A stretch of 64,000 nucleotides of DNA, taken from Porites lobata (taxonomy: Eukaryota; Cnidaria; Anthozoa; Scleractinia; Poritidae). Shown one piece after another: positions 1 through 10,689 of the stretch. The translations under genes were made by a program, and so were the position numbers. Positions within the stretch are counted from its first letter, which is position 1; every line of letters begins with the position of its first letter. The notes below the pieces were generated by a model. It was given only the letters and a program-made list of their open reading frames with translations. It was not told where the DNA came from and did no database searches. The DNA is taken from positions 463,501 through 527,500 of the forward strand of contig CALNXK010000099.1 of NCBI GenBank assembly GCA_942486035.1. Direction: 5' to 3'.

Positions 1-10
1 TTGACCGAGC

Positions 11-27
11 GTACGTACGTACGTACG
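11..27. repeat. (GTAC)n microsatellite
   Basis: Four tandem GTAC units are visible directly at the left edge of the window. Short simple repeat with no apparent function. Confidence 0.8.
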
Positions 28-138
28 CGTCTACAGATTGTATGGGAGGGGTAGGGGAGGTTATCAAAAGGAAGGGAGGGGTGTCTCAGGCGTGTCTCGG
101 CAAGTCCACATCTTTTATGGAATAGGACATTCACAATA

Positions 139-530
139 TGGTCAATTGACAGCTGTCAAAACAGGATATGCACTGACCAGTATCCCGTGACCATATCGCG
201 GGCTCATGTGTCAACTCATCGAGGTGACGTGACTTGTTTGGAAGTTGTCTGCTGACCAGTTAATTGTTTTACGAGATCGCGAACAATGTTCAATCTCATA
301 CTTTCTAGCGGCCTTTCTAGCTAGTTTGGCAGAACAGGAAAACTGATAATGCACACATATTGGACATTAATGTTTTGATCAATTGACAGCTGTCAAAACA
401 GGGTACCCGCTGATCAGTATCACTTAACCGTATCGCGGGCTCAGGTGTCGACCCATCGAAGTCAAGTATTTTTTGAAGTTATCCGCTGACAAGTTACTAG
501 TTTTCAAGTGATCGCGGGCTCAAGTTTAAT
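139..530. repeat. Two tandem copies of a ~240-bp repeat
   Basis: The sequence beginning TCAATTGACAGCTGTCAAAA at about 139 recurs at about 379. It is followed in both copies by a TATCGCGGGCTCA block and by a second GATCGCG block some 130 bases later. The offset between copies is about 240 bases. Copies have diverged by substitutions and small indels, so this is an old tandem duplication or a satellite fragment. No reading frame is conserved. Confidence 0.75.
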
Positions 531-540
531 TTTTTTTAAA

Positions 541-1249
541 ATTCATTTGAAATATGTTGTGTTTATGTGCCGCACAATTAAAATTTTGATTTCAAACTGA
601 TCTCAGACGCTAAAATTCAGCCAGCTGTTACCAGCAGGGAAGACAGTTGCTTTTGACTTTTCTCACCCTGGTCACGCGTTAGTCACACTCTACGTTCAAT
701 TTTTATGCTCTGATTGAATTCATGTGAGTGTTGTGAGTGTAGTGTTGGCAAGATTTTGGAAAGTAAACTTGTCGAACGCAAAAAATTGGGCCTAATTTAA
801 TTTTCCAGGCCTAATTTAATCTACGGTGATCAAGAGCCATTATGGCTCTTAAATGTGATCGAAGATAATTACCAGTTTTTGGGTGTACATATGATCATCG
901 TATCATATGTAAGATTTGGTTCACTCTTGGGCTGTTTGCAAATTATTTTTCTCTAAAATCACTTAGCCGTCCCTCAAAAATCACATAAATGTGCTCTAAA
1001 GTTAACTGAATTGCGGAATACAAGTTTATTGTTTGATTTAAATTATAAATTTATTAATGGGAGCCTCGCTTTTAGCCCTGGCTAAATCTATATATTACTG
1101 ATCGCTGGGAGACATCTCTAGTGAATGTTGTAGTATAGTGAATTTATTTCCACCGAGTCGATGTTTCTTCAGCCATTGGACATTTCCTCAAGCTGGTTAA
1201 ATGAAAGTTACATTAGCTGATGGTAAATTTCCATGAGGAAAATAAAGTA
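541..1249. other. Non-coding stretch downstream of receptor A
   Basis: AT-rich sequence with no supported gene in either strand. The part at about 600-760 has the look of an interspersed repeat, but no boundaries can be set. Confidence 0.4.
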
Positions 1250-1255
1250 TTTATT
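1250..1255 (-). promoter_or_regulatory. Candidate polyadenylation signal of receptor A
   Basis: On the minus strand this reads AATAAA, about 60 bases after the TAA stop of receptor A. Canonical hexamer at a plausible distance; no transcript evidence is available. Confidence 0.4.
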
Positions 1256-1313
1256 TAACAATTTAACTCTCGCGACCTAAAGATTTGACAGGTATTGACG
1301 ACAATTTCTTTCC

Positions 1314-2360
1314 TTACATAAAGGTACAACAAATGTTTTTTGTTATACGCTTGGCGCTAACGCGGTATTTTTTATCAAATATCATGTAGATACATGGGTT
1401 AAATGCGCTCGAAGCGTGGGCAAGGAAGAGTGCAACAAAGTCCATATTTTCCGGAAGGCCACAATTGTAGTATTTTTGATCGTAGGCTGTTAAAAAGTAC
1501 GCCACATGGTACGGCAACCAGCATAGCGCAAAGCAAATAACAACCGTCACGAACATTTTCAGAGCTCTTTTTTTGCTTCTGGAATGAATCATTTTCTGTT
1601 TGCTACAGAGATTTCCCGGATGCTTTCGCTTCCAGATTACATAGATAACCCTAATGTACAACGTTGCCATAGTAATAAGCGGCAACACATAAAACAGAAC
1701 GAAAAGGATTGTCGTATAATCTCTGGAGGCCTTCGCTGAGTTGAAAGGAGCTGGCCATTGCTCAAGACAGAGAAGTAGACCGTCCGTATTCGTCACGTTA
1801 TTTGCAACTAGCACCGGTGCGCTTGCTATAAAGGGTATCATCCAAGAGATTGCAATGATGATTCTACAGCGCTTTCGGTTCAATATTCTCTGGAGTGGTA
1901 GGCAAACTGCGAAAAACCTATCAAGCGCAATGCCAAGTAAACTAAGAATGGAACAGAAAGCACAGATAAGCTGGCAGAACGGCAAGCCCTTGCACAGTAT
2001 TACACCCACTACACCTTGCATCCATTCGTCTGTGTCTCTTATTTCCACTACCAGAGATTCGGGCACGTTTATGATTGTAGTCAATAGATCTGCAACGGCC
2101 ATGTTCACAATGAGGCTGTAAGCTACCTTCCGCGTACGATTCGATTTTCGGCTGACAATTATTATCAAAAGATTTCCGATCAACGAAATTGTTGCTATCA
2201 CCACATATGCTGCTGTTTTGGCCACCGTTACGAAGGCATTTGTCTCACCTAACAAAGGACACGGAGAGTAATCTTGGAGATAATTTTCTTGAAGTTCATT
2301 AATTTCTTGTTCCCGGTTGGCCACAGAGCTGTTATCCAAAGGAAGGCTTGTACTGTCCAT
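1314..2360 (-). CDS. Receptor A: class A peptide-type GPCR, intronless
   Basis: Seven-transmembrane G-protein-coupled receptor of 348 residues, expected in the plasma membrane and probably responding to a neuropeptide-like ligand. TM1 holds GN at 62-63, TM2 the LAxxD-type Asp91, TM3 Cys123 for the ECL2 disulfide (partner Cys198), and the DRY-equivalent is DRF (147-149). After TM5 comes IWKRKHPGN, TM6 holds CWLP (280-283) and TM7 holds NPCIY (321-325). A short tail ends ICCTFM, with possible palmitoylation cysteines. Asn10 (NSS) is a glycosylation site. I chose the ATG at 2360; the frame is open for 14 codons back to a GTG and beyond, with no better ATG. Its closest relative in the window is receptor B (shared ALDRFFA and WPAPF). 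The family resembles tachykinin, orexin and NPFF receptors; the ligand is unknown. Confidence 0.93.
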   Translation of the reverse strand: MDSTSLPLDNSSVANREQEINELQENYLQDYSPCPLLGETNAFVTVAKTAAYVVIATISLIGNLLIIIVSRKSNRTRKVAYSLIVNMAVADLLTTIINVPESLVVEIRDTDEWMQGVVGVILCKGLPFCQLICAFCSILSLLGIALDRFFAVCLPLQRILNRKRCRIIIAISWMIPFIASAPVLVANNVTNTDGLLLCLEQWPAPFNSAKASRDYTTILFVLFYVLPLITMATLYIRVIYVIWKRKHPGNLCSKQKMIHSRSKKRALKMFVTVVICFALCWLPYHVAYFLTAYDQKYYNCGLPENMDFVALFLAHASSAFNPCIYMIFDKKYRVSAKRITKNICCTFM

Positions 2361-3960
2361 ATTTGGGCTATATTGGGCTTTCCTTCTCAAAAAACCAGTC
2401 ACTCTTAATATACCAGTTAAGCCAGTCGAATGTTTAAAAAGGTTATCCTCAGTGTTATTCCAGGAAAATCTGTTTGAGAGAGTTCTCTATGCCGAATTGA
2501 AAGGAACATCTGCTCCTTGAACAAACTTAAGTACGATTTTCTTAATGTCAGGCACCATTAACACATAATTAGTCGCATTTGAATGCCTGAGTAGTCTTTC
2601 GGCCTTTAAAAACGCATAACAAATGACCAGTAATGAAACAATTCTCTGTTCATTTTTCTATATCTTTTTAAAACATGCATGACGTTGATTTTTAAAATTT
2701 GTCTTTAAGAAACTCCTTTTGATCTGAGTTTTTGTTGAGCGGTGCGATTATACCAGCTTACGTGCATCATGATTTGTTTAACGCAACAATTCATTAAAAG
2801 GGACGTGTTCTGAATGAGATTTAAGTTAAATCCTAGGTCTTATTTCAGGAATTACTGCGTTGAACTTTCACAAAAAAATTACAGTTAAAAGTCATCAAGT
2901 CTTTTTTTTTATTAAATGCAATAAACTCATTCCAAACTCAACCAAACTGAATGCAAGGCTGGCGATATATAGTCCAGGCATTTTACGAAAATAAATAACT
3001 TGTCAATTCTTGCAAGATAGGTTTTTTTAACGGTTTATGACTCAACAACTTGTCCTAAACGACATATCAAAAGTCCCTCAAAATCCCTGTAGGGGAAGAT
3101 GCCAAAAACGGGTTTTATTAGAGCCTCATATCTCCCCTAGAGCACAACATGGAAACGAAGCTGAATGTAATTATGTGTGCGTGCTCGCAGGCTACTGACT
3201 GCGGTAGGTGCAAAGGGTGTTTTTGTACAAATTCTGCCATCCTCTTAACGACAACAAAGTGGAGTTGGATGAGCAACACATATAGCAAATGCAGAGTAAC
3301 GAGAGAAACAGAGTTTCAATCAAAGAAAGGCCAGTTCAACCATCCTAGTATTCTTGGACAATCAAATCACTCAAAGTATTTAAGAAATTTAAAATTAGAA
3401 TGATCAACTGGTACTTGACTACTCGGAATGTGATTTTTTAAAAAAACGTCCAGTTGGATTGTTTGGACTTTTGGCAAGCTTAGAACTCTAAAATTACCTT
3501 GCTAATAGCATATTCATAGTTTCGAAAAAAAAGGATTCGATTTCTAGCAATGTAATTGCGCGACAATATTAACTTCCTGCTATTGGAGACGGACTTCTCT
3601 GTTTGGAGGTGTTCCCACGCTTGGATCTTTAGGTGACTTTTAGTATGCTCATTTATAGCTTATGTATAACTGATTAAAGATGAGAAAGCTTCTTTTGCAA
3701 TTAGTGACAGGTCCGATCACAAAAAGCCTAGACTAATACGGCAAAGGGCTGATTTATTTGAGCACAATATTTCGGCTAAAAAAATTAATCTTCCTCAGGG
3801 CTAGAGCTACACTGGAAAAGAATACTTTAATGGGACATAAAATTCGAATTGAAATTTACATGAGAGGTTAATGATAAACTAAAAATGATAACAATAGATT
3901 GCATGATAGATAAGTAAGTAATTACACAATAAAGTACTAGTATTAGGTACTACTGTTAGT
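2361..3960. other. Intergenic stretch upstream of receptor A
   Basis: No gene supported. A plus-strand open frame at 3149-3403 starts cysteine-rich but loses any pattern and has no splice or family support. AT-rich with several homopolymer runs. It must include the promoter and 5' UTR of receptor A, which I cannot localise. Confidence 0.4.
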
Positions 3961-3975
3961 ATTAGGTACTGTTCA

Positions 3976-4660
3976 ACATTCGTCCTTGCGGTTTAAACCA
4001 TCTGGAGAAAGAGTTTTGCCTCTTTTTATGAGGTAAGCTTCTCTTGCCTCACCACGTGACATACTAAGTGTAGGATGAAGTTCAAATGGAATAAGCTGTG
4101 TCTCTGATCGAGTGGCCGGGTTGATTGAAGTGCGAAGGAACTGCTGCTGTAGCGTTAGCGTGGAGTGGATTGTTCTTTGCTTGTCTATGTTCTTTAAAAC
4201 GTTCACGAAGCGTGCTTTTAGTAAAGGTATACAGAATAAACAGCGATACAAGCTAAGAGTAAACATGGGTAAACAGGATATACAGGGGCATACAGTGTAC
4301 AATAATACTATGGTAAACATTCGTCCTTGCTGTTCAAACCATCTGGAGAAAGAGTTTTGCCTCTATTTATGAGGTTAATTTCTCTTGCTTCACCGCGTGA
4401 CATACTAAGTGTAGGTTGAAGTTCAAATGGTAAACATGAGTAAACAGGATATAAAGGGGCATACAGTGTACAATAATACTATGGTAAACATGGGTAAACA
4501 GAAACAGTAACAGTAAATCTTTATTGTGGCTTACTCTTCATAAGGAGGTATCGGTCGGTTTACGGTAAAGGTCGTTCACAATAAAGTAATGATAACGTCC
4601 ACGGATATACAGTAATACTACGGTGTACATGGTTAACAAGAATATACAGGGGTATACAGA
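3976..4660. repeat. Interleaved direct repeats, probably a decayed retroelement end
   Basis: A block of about 114 bases starting CATTCGTCCTTGC at 3977 recurs at about 4317 with some ten differences. A second block of about 57 bases (ATGGGTAAACAGGATATACA at about 4265) recurs at about 4433 and, degenerate, at about 4620. The minus strand of the first block reads as a short protein tail containing GEAREAYLIKRGKTL and DGLNRKDEC. This resembles the C-terminal end of retroelement-encoded endonuclease frames, but I cannot name the family. Confidence 0.5.
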
Positions 4661-4689
4661 GATCTAGTCACGTAAAATGTGGTCAAATC

Positions 4690-6283
4690 TACAGACATTA
4701 TATAGGGTTTATAAATGTCTGTAAGTGTCCACGTTTATAGACATTGCAATTTGCAAGTAAGATTAGAGATTTTACGGAGATTTTACTAACTTTTGTGAAG
4801 TCTATAAATGGTTCAGGTTTTTCAGTGAGCTTTCGAGGCTACCATGCTTTTAAATTTTGTAGTGATATGTTTTTATTTTTAACAAAATAGAACTTTTTAC
4901 GAGTTACTTCACATTTCTATCGACCATAATTGAGAGAGACAGAGAGTAACACATGTTAAAATTTGAAGCTGTCTATTATCCACGTCAATAAAGACTTAAA
5001 ACATGTAGTAGTACTTGACTTTATTGTTGTTTTTTTCTCTAAAAAGTTCGGTGGATTGTGCGATTTTCCCGCCAATAAAACCCGTGTTGCATTTGGGTTG
5101 CCATACCTGTTGATTGAGTTATTTTACATTGATATGCCTGTGGTGCGTACGGGCGCGCGTATTGTCACGTGATTACCAAAATTTCTCGGATGCATAGATA
5201 ACCAAATTTTCTTACCCATAGTGCTCCGCCGCGCGCGCATCGTGCGCTCGAGAGTTCCGCTTGTAATGATGAAATTTAACAATCGCTTCTTGAAGTGGAA
5301 TGTCATATTTTTGAAGTAAAATTCATTAACACCTTTGAAGTGATAGCCTTCTGTCTTAATCTCATATATAACAAGGCGAGGGAATCTCATTAACATTACA
5401 TGAAGTTCTACGTTTAGGTGGTTTAACCGGTTTGACAGGTTTTCTACATATTCTTAGGTGGACGAATGTCTTGGTTTTCGATTGGTTGGCGAAAAATTAA
5501 TCCTTTGGTTGATTTATGTTGTTGAAGGAATAAGCGCTTACTCACCTGTCACCGAGAATCACTGGGCTGCAACGTAATAATGAAAGTTCAATATCCTGCG
5601 CTTTCGATTTTCAATGTCCTTAGCAACCAAAGAAGCAGTTCTCTTTCACTGACTCTTGGCGGGCATATCCGCTTATTGATGACGGTGAAGGCAAGCTGTC
5701 TCTTTTTAACATTAAACACAATTTCTGGTTACCCCACTCCCTCGTATTATTCATGGGTAAATACAAAGGATATGACGTAATTGGTTTAAATGAGATTCAA
5801 AAACGAGACTTCCACTTTAAAAATGGATAATTTCATCCCTTCTATACTACTGGCTCTGTTTCACTTGCTCAATAATAATTATGAAACACTGTAACTAAAA
5901 GGCAAAAAATAAATGAATACATAGAAAATTAGCAACTTCCTATTGCCCCTCTAGCCCAAAATTATTACTCCCTAGCACAGAAGGTTCTCGAAAGTATGGT
6001 TGCCGAGCGATTACCGCCACGAACTTCGCTCTGTAGTATTGATCCGGGACTCGAGTTATGTCACTGCAAAGAAACTTTGATCCATGTTGTCACTCTCGGC
6101 CCCGATCTATAAATAGATAGACCGGCGTCATAACCCTTTAATGAACCATGCAGCATCCCACTTATCGAGAGAAGTATCACTCCTAGGGCCTATAATTTAT
6201 ACTACAGAAACCGTATCAAGCTGCTGTCACGAGGATCTCCTTAGTTGGTGTGCCTCTCTACCTTACTTTACATTTTATTGCAT
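4690..6283. other. Intergenic stretch, no supported gene
   Basis: Only short unsupported open frames. A GC-rich island with CGCGCGC motifs lies at about 5140-5255 in otherwise AT-rich DNA. Nothing else is recognisable. Confidence 0.35.
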
Positions 6284-6759
6284 ATACAGTCGAAGCTTTT
6301 GTAAGCGAGCACCTCGAAAATTCGAAAAAGAGGTCGCAACTAGAGGTGGTCGCTTACGAGGATGATGGGCTCTCGTAAGCCACCGCATGGTAAAACAATG
6401 GCTGGTAGTCGCTCACCAGACCCTCAGTGGTCGTTGTCAAGCAGGGTAAGTGGTCGCTACGGAAATGACCTTGAAATTTAACAAATACAATACTGCACTG
6501 TACAAGATCTTTTTCAACGAACCTTTAGTGCAGTTCCATTAAAGTGTTGATCTATACGAATAAGCCTCTGAGTGGTTGCTTACGAGGGCTTAAAAACAAA
6601 GGAATTGTCCAAAAGTAGTAGCGGTCGCTTGCGAAAGCGGTCGCTTACGAGAACTTTTATTACAAAGTATAAGTCACAGTTCAAACAGAGTTTCACAAAG
6701 GTGGTCGTAACTAGAGCTGGTCGCTTACAAGAGTGGTCGCAAGGAGTTCTTCGATTGTA
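6284..6759. mobile_element. MITE-like element with GGTCGCTTACGAG motifs
   Basis: The left end, TACAGTCGAAGCTTTTGTAA, is matched in inverted orientation by the right end at 6731-6759 (minus strand TACAATCGAAGAACTCCTTG). The interior contains about six scattered copies of a GGTCGCTTACGAG-like motif. There is no transposase frame. At 476 bp with imperfect terminal inverted repeats this fits a non-autonomous DNA transposon. Confidence 0.6.
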
Positions 6760-7162
6760 GTCCCTTTTCACATGAAGGTGTCTCAAACCAGTCCTTTAAC
6801 AGTGGCATAGAGAGCAGCGAGGAGAAAATTGGAAAGGAAATCTTACTACTGCCTACCCATCCTTCAGTTCTTCAAGCACTTTGCGTAGGTTCGCTGAGAG
6901 ATCCTCACAAAATAAAAGAGCCACAAAAACGTTTTCCTGAGTTTTTAATCTATTGCTTGTAAAAAGCTAACATATCAGTTAATTTGCAATTCATGTTCGT
7001 GCCCCGGGGCTTCAATAGTAAAGAGAGCTTTGAATTCTGCTTGGAAAAGACTTGTACGATCTGAAGGATGAATTGAATTATACAAGTGCTTTATGAACTG
7101 AGATTTCCCAAGTATTTTGATAACATATCAGCTTAAAAACAAATAACAGAGCGCTTTAAAGA
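6760..7162. other. 3' flank of receptor B
   Basis: No gene or repeat recognised. It should contain the 3' UTR of receptor B; I see no canonical AATAAA on the minus strand near the stop. Confidence 0.3.
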
Positions 7163-8473
7163 CTAGATTTCATCCTGGTTTAGAAATCCTTGATTGTACT
7201 TGACGAGAAATACATCGCCCTTTAAAGACACATCTTCATTTGATACCTTTATTTTCCTATTCCGAATTCGTTGGATTCCCAATCGAAGGCTACGTGAATG
7301 AAATGTCTTCATCTCGTGGTTTTCGTTTTCTCCTGTTCGTGAGTTAACAGCAGTGCCTGTATTCATACTTTGAGGGTAAAGCATAGATGGGTTTCTACAG
7401 CAACAAGAGTACAGCACACGTTTAGCTCCATTGCGATAATCTCTGTTGAAGATTATGTATATGCATGGATTCAGCGCGCTAATAGCGTGAGAAAAATATT
7501 CAGAGATAAAATAGACATCTCTAGGCGTTCCACAATTGTAAAATTCTTCGTTATAATACGTAAGGAAAAATGTCACGTGGTATGGAAGCCAACAAAGTGC
7601 AAAGCAAACAACAATTGCAATGAACATTTTTAGTGCTTTTCGTCTGCTTCTTGAGTAAACTTGATTTGTTCTAGACGAGTGGTTCCCGGGAGCTCTTCTT
7701 CGCCATATCTTATAAATAACACAAATGTACAGGATCGATATGACCACCAAAGGAAATAAGTAAAATAATACGAAAAGTATTATTGTGTAGTCATTGGACG
7801 ATTTATCAGGATCAAATGGGGCAGGCCACTCCTCCACGCAATAACTCGTTCCCTCGTCTTGAATCACATTGTTTGCTACAATCATTGGCGCGCTGGCAAA
7901 AAGTGGTATAAGCCATGAGAACAATAAAATTATCTTGGAGATTCGCTGCGTCATGATCCTCTTGAGAGGAAAGCAAATTGCAAAAAATCGGTCAAGCGCG
8001 ATTGCCAACAAACTAAGAATGGCGCAAAATGCACAAACCTCTTGACAGAAGGGTAGAAGTTTACATAAAACCACTCCCACATTACCAGCAAACCACTCGT
8101 CTGTGTTTCGTATTTCAACGACAAGCGTCTCGGGCATGTTAATAAGGGTGGTGAGGAGGTCCGCAATGGCCATATTAACCACAAAGGTGTATGCTATTTT
8201 ACGCATATTCCTATTACGTTGAGTAACATATATTATCAAAATATTCCCCACTAAGGACGTGGCTATTATTACCACGAGGGCTGTTATCTTGCCCGTCCTT
8301 TCGAGTGCAGTTCTCTCCTTAACAGGCGGACAACTATATATATCATCAGTAAACTGGTTATCTGCTTCTTCCGGATAGGTATCGTTGGTTACGTTGCTTA
8401 TCGCGTTCTCCATGTTGTTTATTGTGGAGAGTGTCTGATCTAGGACAGGAAAGACACAATCTGTGAGAAACAT
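7163..8473 (-). CDS. Receptor B: class A peptide-type GPCR, intronless, long C-tail
   Basis: Seven-transmembrane receptor of 436 residues. Landmarks are GN in TM1 (76-77), Asp105 in TM2, Cys137 in TM3 paired with Cys212 in ECL2, DRF at 161-163, IWRRRAPGN after TM5 (256-264), CWLP in TM6 (294-297) and NPCIY in TM7 (335-339). A CCC cluster in the tail (357-359) is a likely palmitoylation site. The tail is about 85 residues and Ser/Thr- and charge-rich, unlike the very short tail of receptor A, so arrestin or kinase regulation may differ. Potential N-glycosylation sites are NVT (27) and NDT (30). The start is the ATG at 8473; Met21 at 8413 is an equally good alternative. It is the sister of receptor A in sequence and orientation. 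Ligand unknown. Confidence 0.93.
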   Translation of the reverse strand: MFLTDCVFPVLDQTLSTINNMENAISNVTNDTYPEEADNQFTDDIYSCPPVKERTALERTGKITALVVIIATSLVGNILIIYVTQRNRNMRKIAYTFVVNMAIADLLTTLINMPETLVVEIRNTDEWFAGNVGVVLCKLLPFCQEVCAFCAILSLLAIALDRFFAICFPLKRIMTQRISKIILLFSWLIPLFASAPMIVANNVIQDEGTSYCVEEWPAPFDPDKSSNDYTIILFVLFYLFPLVVISILYICVIYKIWRRRAPGNHSSRTNQVYSRSRRKALKMFIAIVVCFALCWLPYHVTFFLTYYNEEFYNCGTPRDVYFISEYFSHAISALNPCIYIIFNRDYRNGAKRVLYSCCCRNPSMLYPQSMNTGTAVNSRTGENENHEMKTFHSRSLRLGIQRIRNRKIKVSNEDVSLKGDVFLVKYNQGFLNQDEI

Positions 8474-10240
8474 ATAGAGTGAAAATACTACTATTAGCTG
8501 CTTTCGTTAATTATATATTTCTTTAACCTTCAAGCCCTTCAGAAGATAATGAATCGTTCCAATTTAAACGCCCGCGAAGAATTACTACTATGATAAAAAA
8601 AACAGCGCCCTGAGAAATCTTTTAGACCACTCTTTTAATAAAATATAGTGTTTTGATTTTGTGTGTGTTTTCAGCTGCTGCTTACAGAAGAACGTGTCAT
8701 TTGTATGGCCTTCAACTTCCTCTCGTTAAATAAAAGATGCTGTAAGTAAATATGGGTATCTGACATTCGTCAATAGAAAAATAGTCATGTCCTCCTCGGT
8801 ATTAAAGCATTTCGCAACATAAAAATGAATCTTAAACTCTATATTTTCCTGAATCTGAAATAAGTGTAATAATTTGTTTATCGTGATCAACATTGAGCAT
8901 TTAATGTAAAATAACGGCCTGACTTGGTGACAGAATGCTAAGTCCTTCATAATGGTATAAAGTCGTATTACTACTAAGTCTGGAGCTTATGTGTTTACAA
9001 TGCTGTTGCCAGCACGGTCATCGTTATGCTTTTTTATTTACTTTTAAAAGTAACAATCTAAATTGTATGAACATTTTTGAAAGCTCAAGAAGTCTCATTC
9101 ACCCTCCCTGCGAACCCCAATATGCAGCAATGTAATAAATCAAAAAGCAGGCAAAGTGTTCGAGATCGTAGCTATTATGAGAGAAGTGATGTCGAGTGAT
9201 GGCTAATTAGCTCCGGAACCAATTTTGAATGGTACAAATTATAGCCATCCTACTAATACGACAGTTAGTTATTTCCGAGAGCAGCAATCGTTTTAGTCCA
9301 TAAACAGCCTATGCCGGATAAAACCCTTTTGTTTTTGGCTAATTCAGGTCAAAATGTTTCTAGTAAAGTCTTAAATCCTCAGTGTAAAATAATCCTTTTA
9401 TTATTGTTTTACGTAAGCGCGCCAATATATTCACAAGCTAGCCTTGGCTGCCATTTTATTCAAGCCAAGTCTTCATAATACCATATCATGCCTTTAGCCT
9501 ACACAACTAAAAAGATAGAAATTTCCAGAAAACGTTTCGTTGATTGTCATAACAAGTGATGAGACAACAAAATTGCAAGGGTAAAACTGTTTTCTTTTCC
9601 GTAAATGAAGTAAAACCGATTACATAAACATGGCGCCGACATGTCGAAGAGACACGAGGAGCCGCAAGAGGTGATATTTTTGCACGGCATCTGGCGGCAC
9701 ATCAGAGAATTTGGAATTGAAGGGCAAATTCCTAGAATATCTTCGCCAGTTAAGCTAGAGAAAAGGTGTTAAAAAACCTCAGGATCCAAAACAACACGTC
9801 AATCAAAATATCACTTGGACCTTTTCGCTAATGAAGAGCTATCACGCGGCTAAGCTTGAATTAGACATATATTGCAATAGGAACTCGTGTCAATAAAGTA
9901 TCTTAAGTGAGTGGGAATCGCTCCTAGTTAAAAAACTGGTTCACGGGGATATGCATCTCTTCTAGCTTTTCATGCAGGAACAGGTTTTCTTCGGGCTAAC
10001 TACAAAACTTCAGCTTATTTCACTCCTTGACATTGTCAAAGCGCATTTTGTAAAGATAACTTTTTCCGCTTTATCAGCTTTTTTTATATTATATTCCATT
10101 AATGTTTAACCTCCCTCAAAAAGCCAAATAATATAAATGCTGTTGTTAAAAAAAGCGTTTTACCTGTTTTCGTGAATTCGCTACCCAAAGATCACTATGC
10201 TCAAAGGACAGGGCAAAATTTCCAGGAGAGAGGCATTAAT
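8474..10240. other. Intergenic stretch upstream of receptor B
   Basis: No long coding frame. A 43-codon plus-strand frame at 9641-9772 (starts MSKRHEEPQEV) has codon-like composition, but no family match or splice site settles it. Otherwise AT-rich and featureless. Confidence 0.35.
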
Positions 10241-10244
10241 TTTT

Positions 10245-10680
10245 TTCCCACGAGATTACGAAGAGAAAATGCAATGATTATTATTGTAACCATCAGGTAT
10301 ACTCTACCCACGAGGTTACGGACAGCAAATGCAGCGATTATTTTTAATGTAACCATCAGGTATGTTCTACCCACGAGGTTACAGAGAGCAAATGCAGTGA
10401 TTAATATTATTATTAAATGTAACCGTCAGGTATATTCTACCCACGAGGTTACAAAGGGAAAATGCAATGATTATTATTAACGTAACCTTCAGGTATGTTC
10501 TACCCACGAGGTTACAGAGAGCAAATGCAGTGATTATTATTAAATGTAACCTTCGGGTATGTTCTACCCACGAGGTTACAGAGAGCAAATGCAGTGATTA
10601 TTATTAATGTAACCATCGGGTATGTTCTACCCACGAGGTTACAGAAAGCATGCAAATGCAGTAACAATTATTAGATTTTA
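10245..10680. repeat. Seven-copy tandem repeat, ~62-70-bp unit
   Basis: Units begin ACCCACGAGGTTACAGAGAG, continue with GCAAATGCAGTGATTATTAT and close with GTAACCATCAGGTATGTTCT. About seven copies follow one another, with length varying by the number of ATT triplets. Within each unit GAGGTTAC and GTAACC(A/T)TC are complementary, so every unit can fold as a hairpin. Open frames across it are repeat artefacts. Confidence 0.9.
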
Positions 10681-10689
10681 GTGCAACTA

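Noticed and set aside
1741..2121. 126-codon plus-strand open frame
   Set aside because: Antisense shadow of receptor A.
3149..3403. Cysteine-containing 84-codon open frame
   Set aside because: No signal peptide, no cysteine spacing of a known family, AT-rich end; likely chance.
9641..9772. 43-codon plus-strand frame MSKRHEEPQEV
   Set aside because: Reads like protein, but no conservation or splice evidence can be obtained from the sequence alone; mentioned only in the intergenic note.
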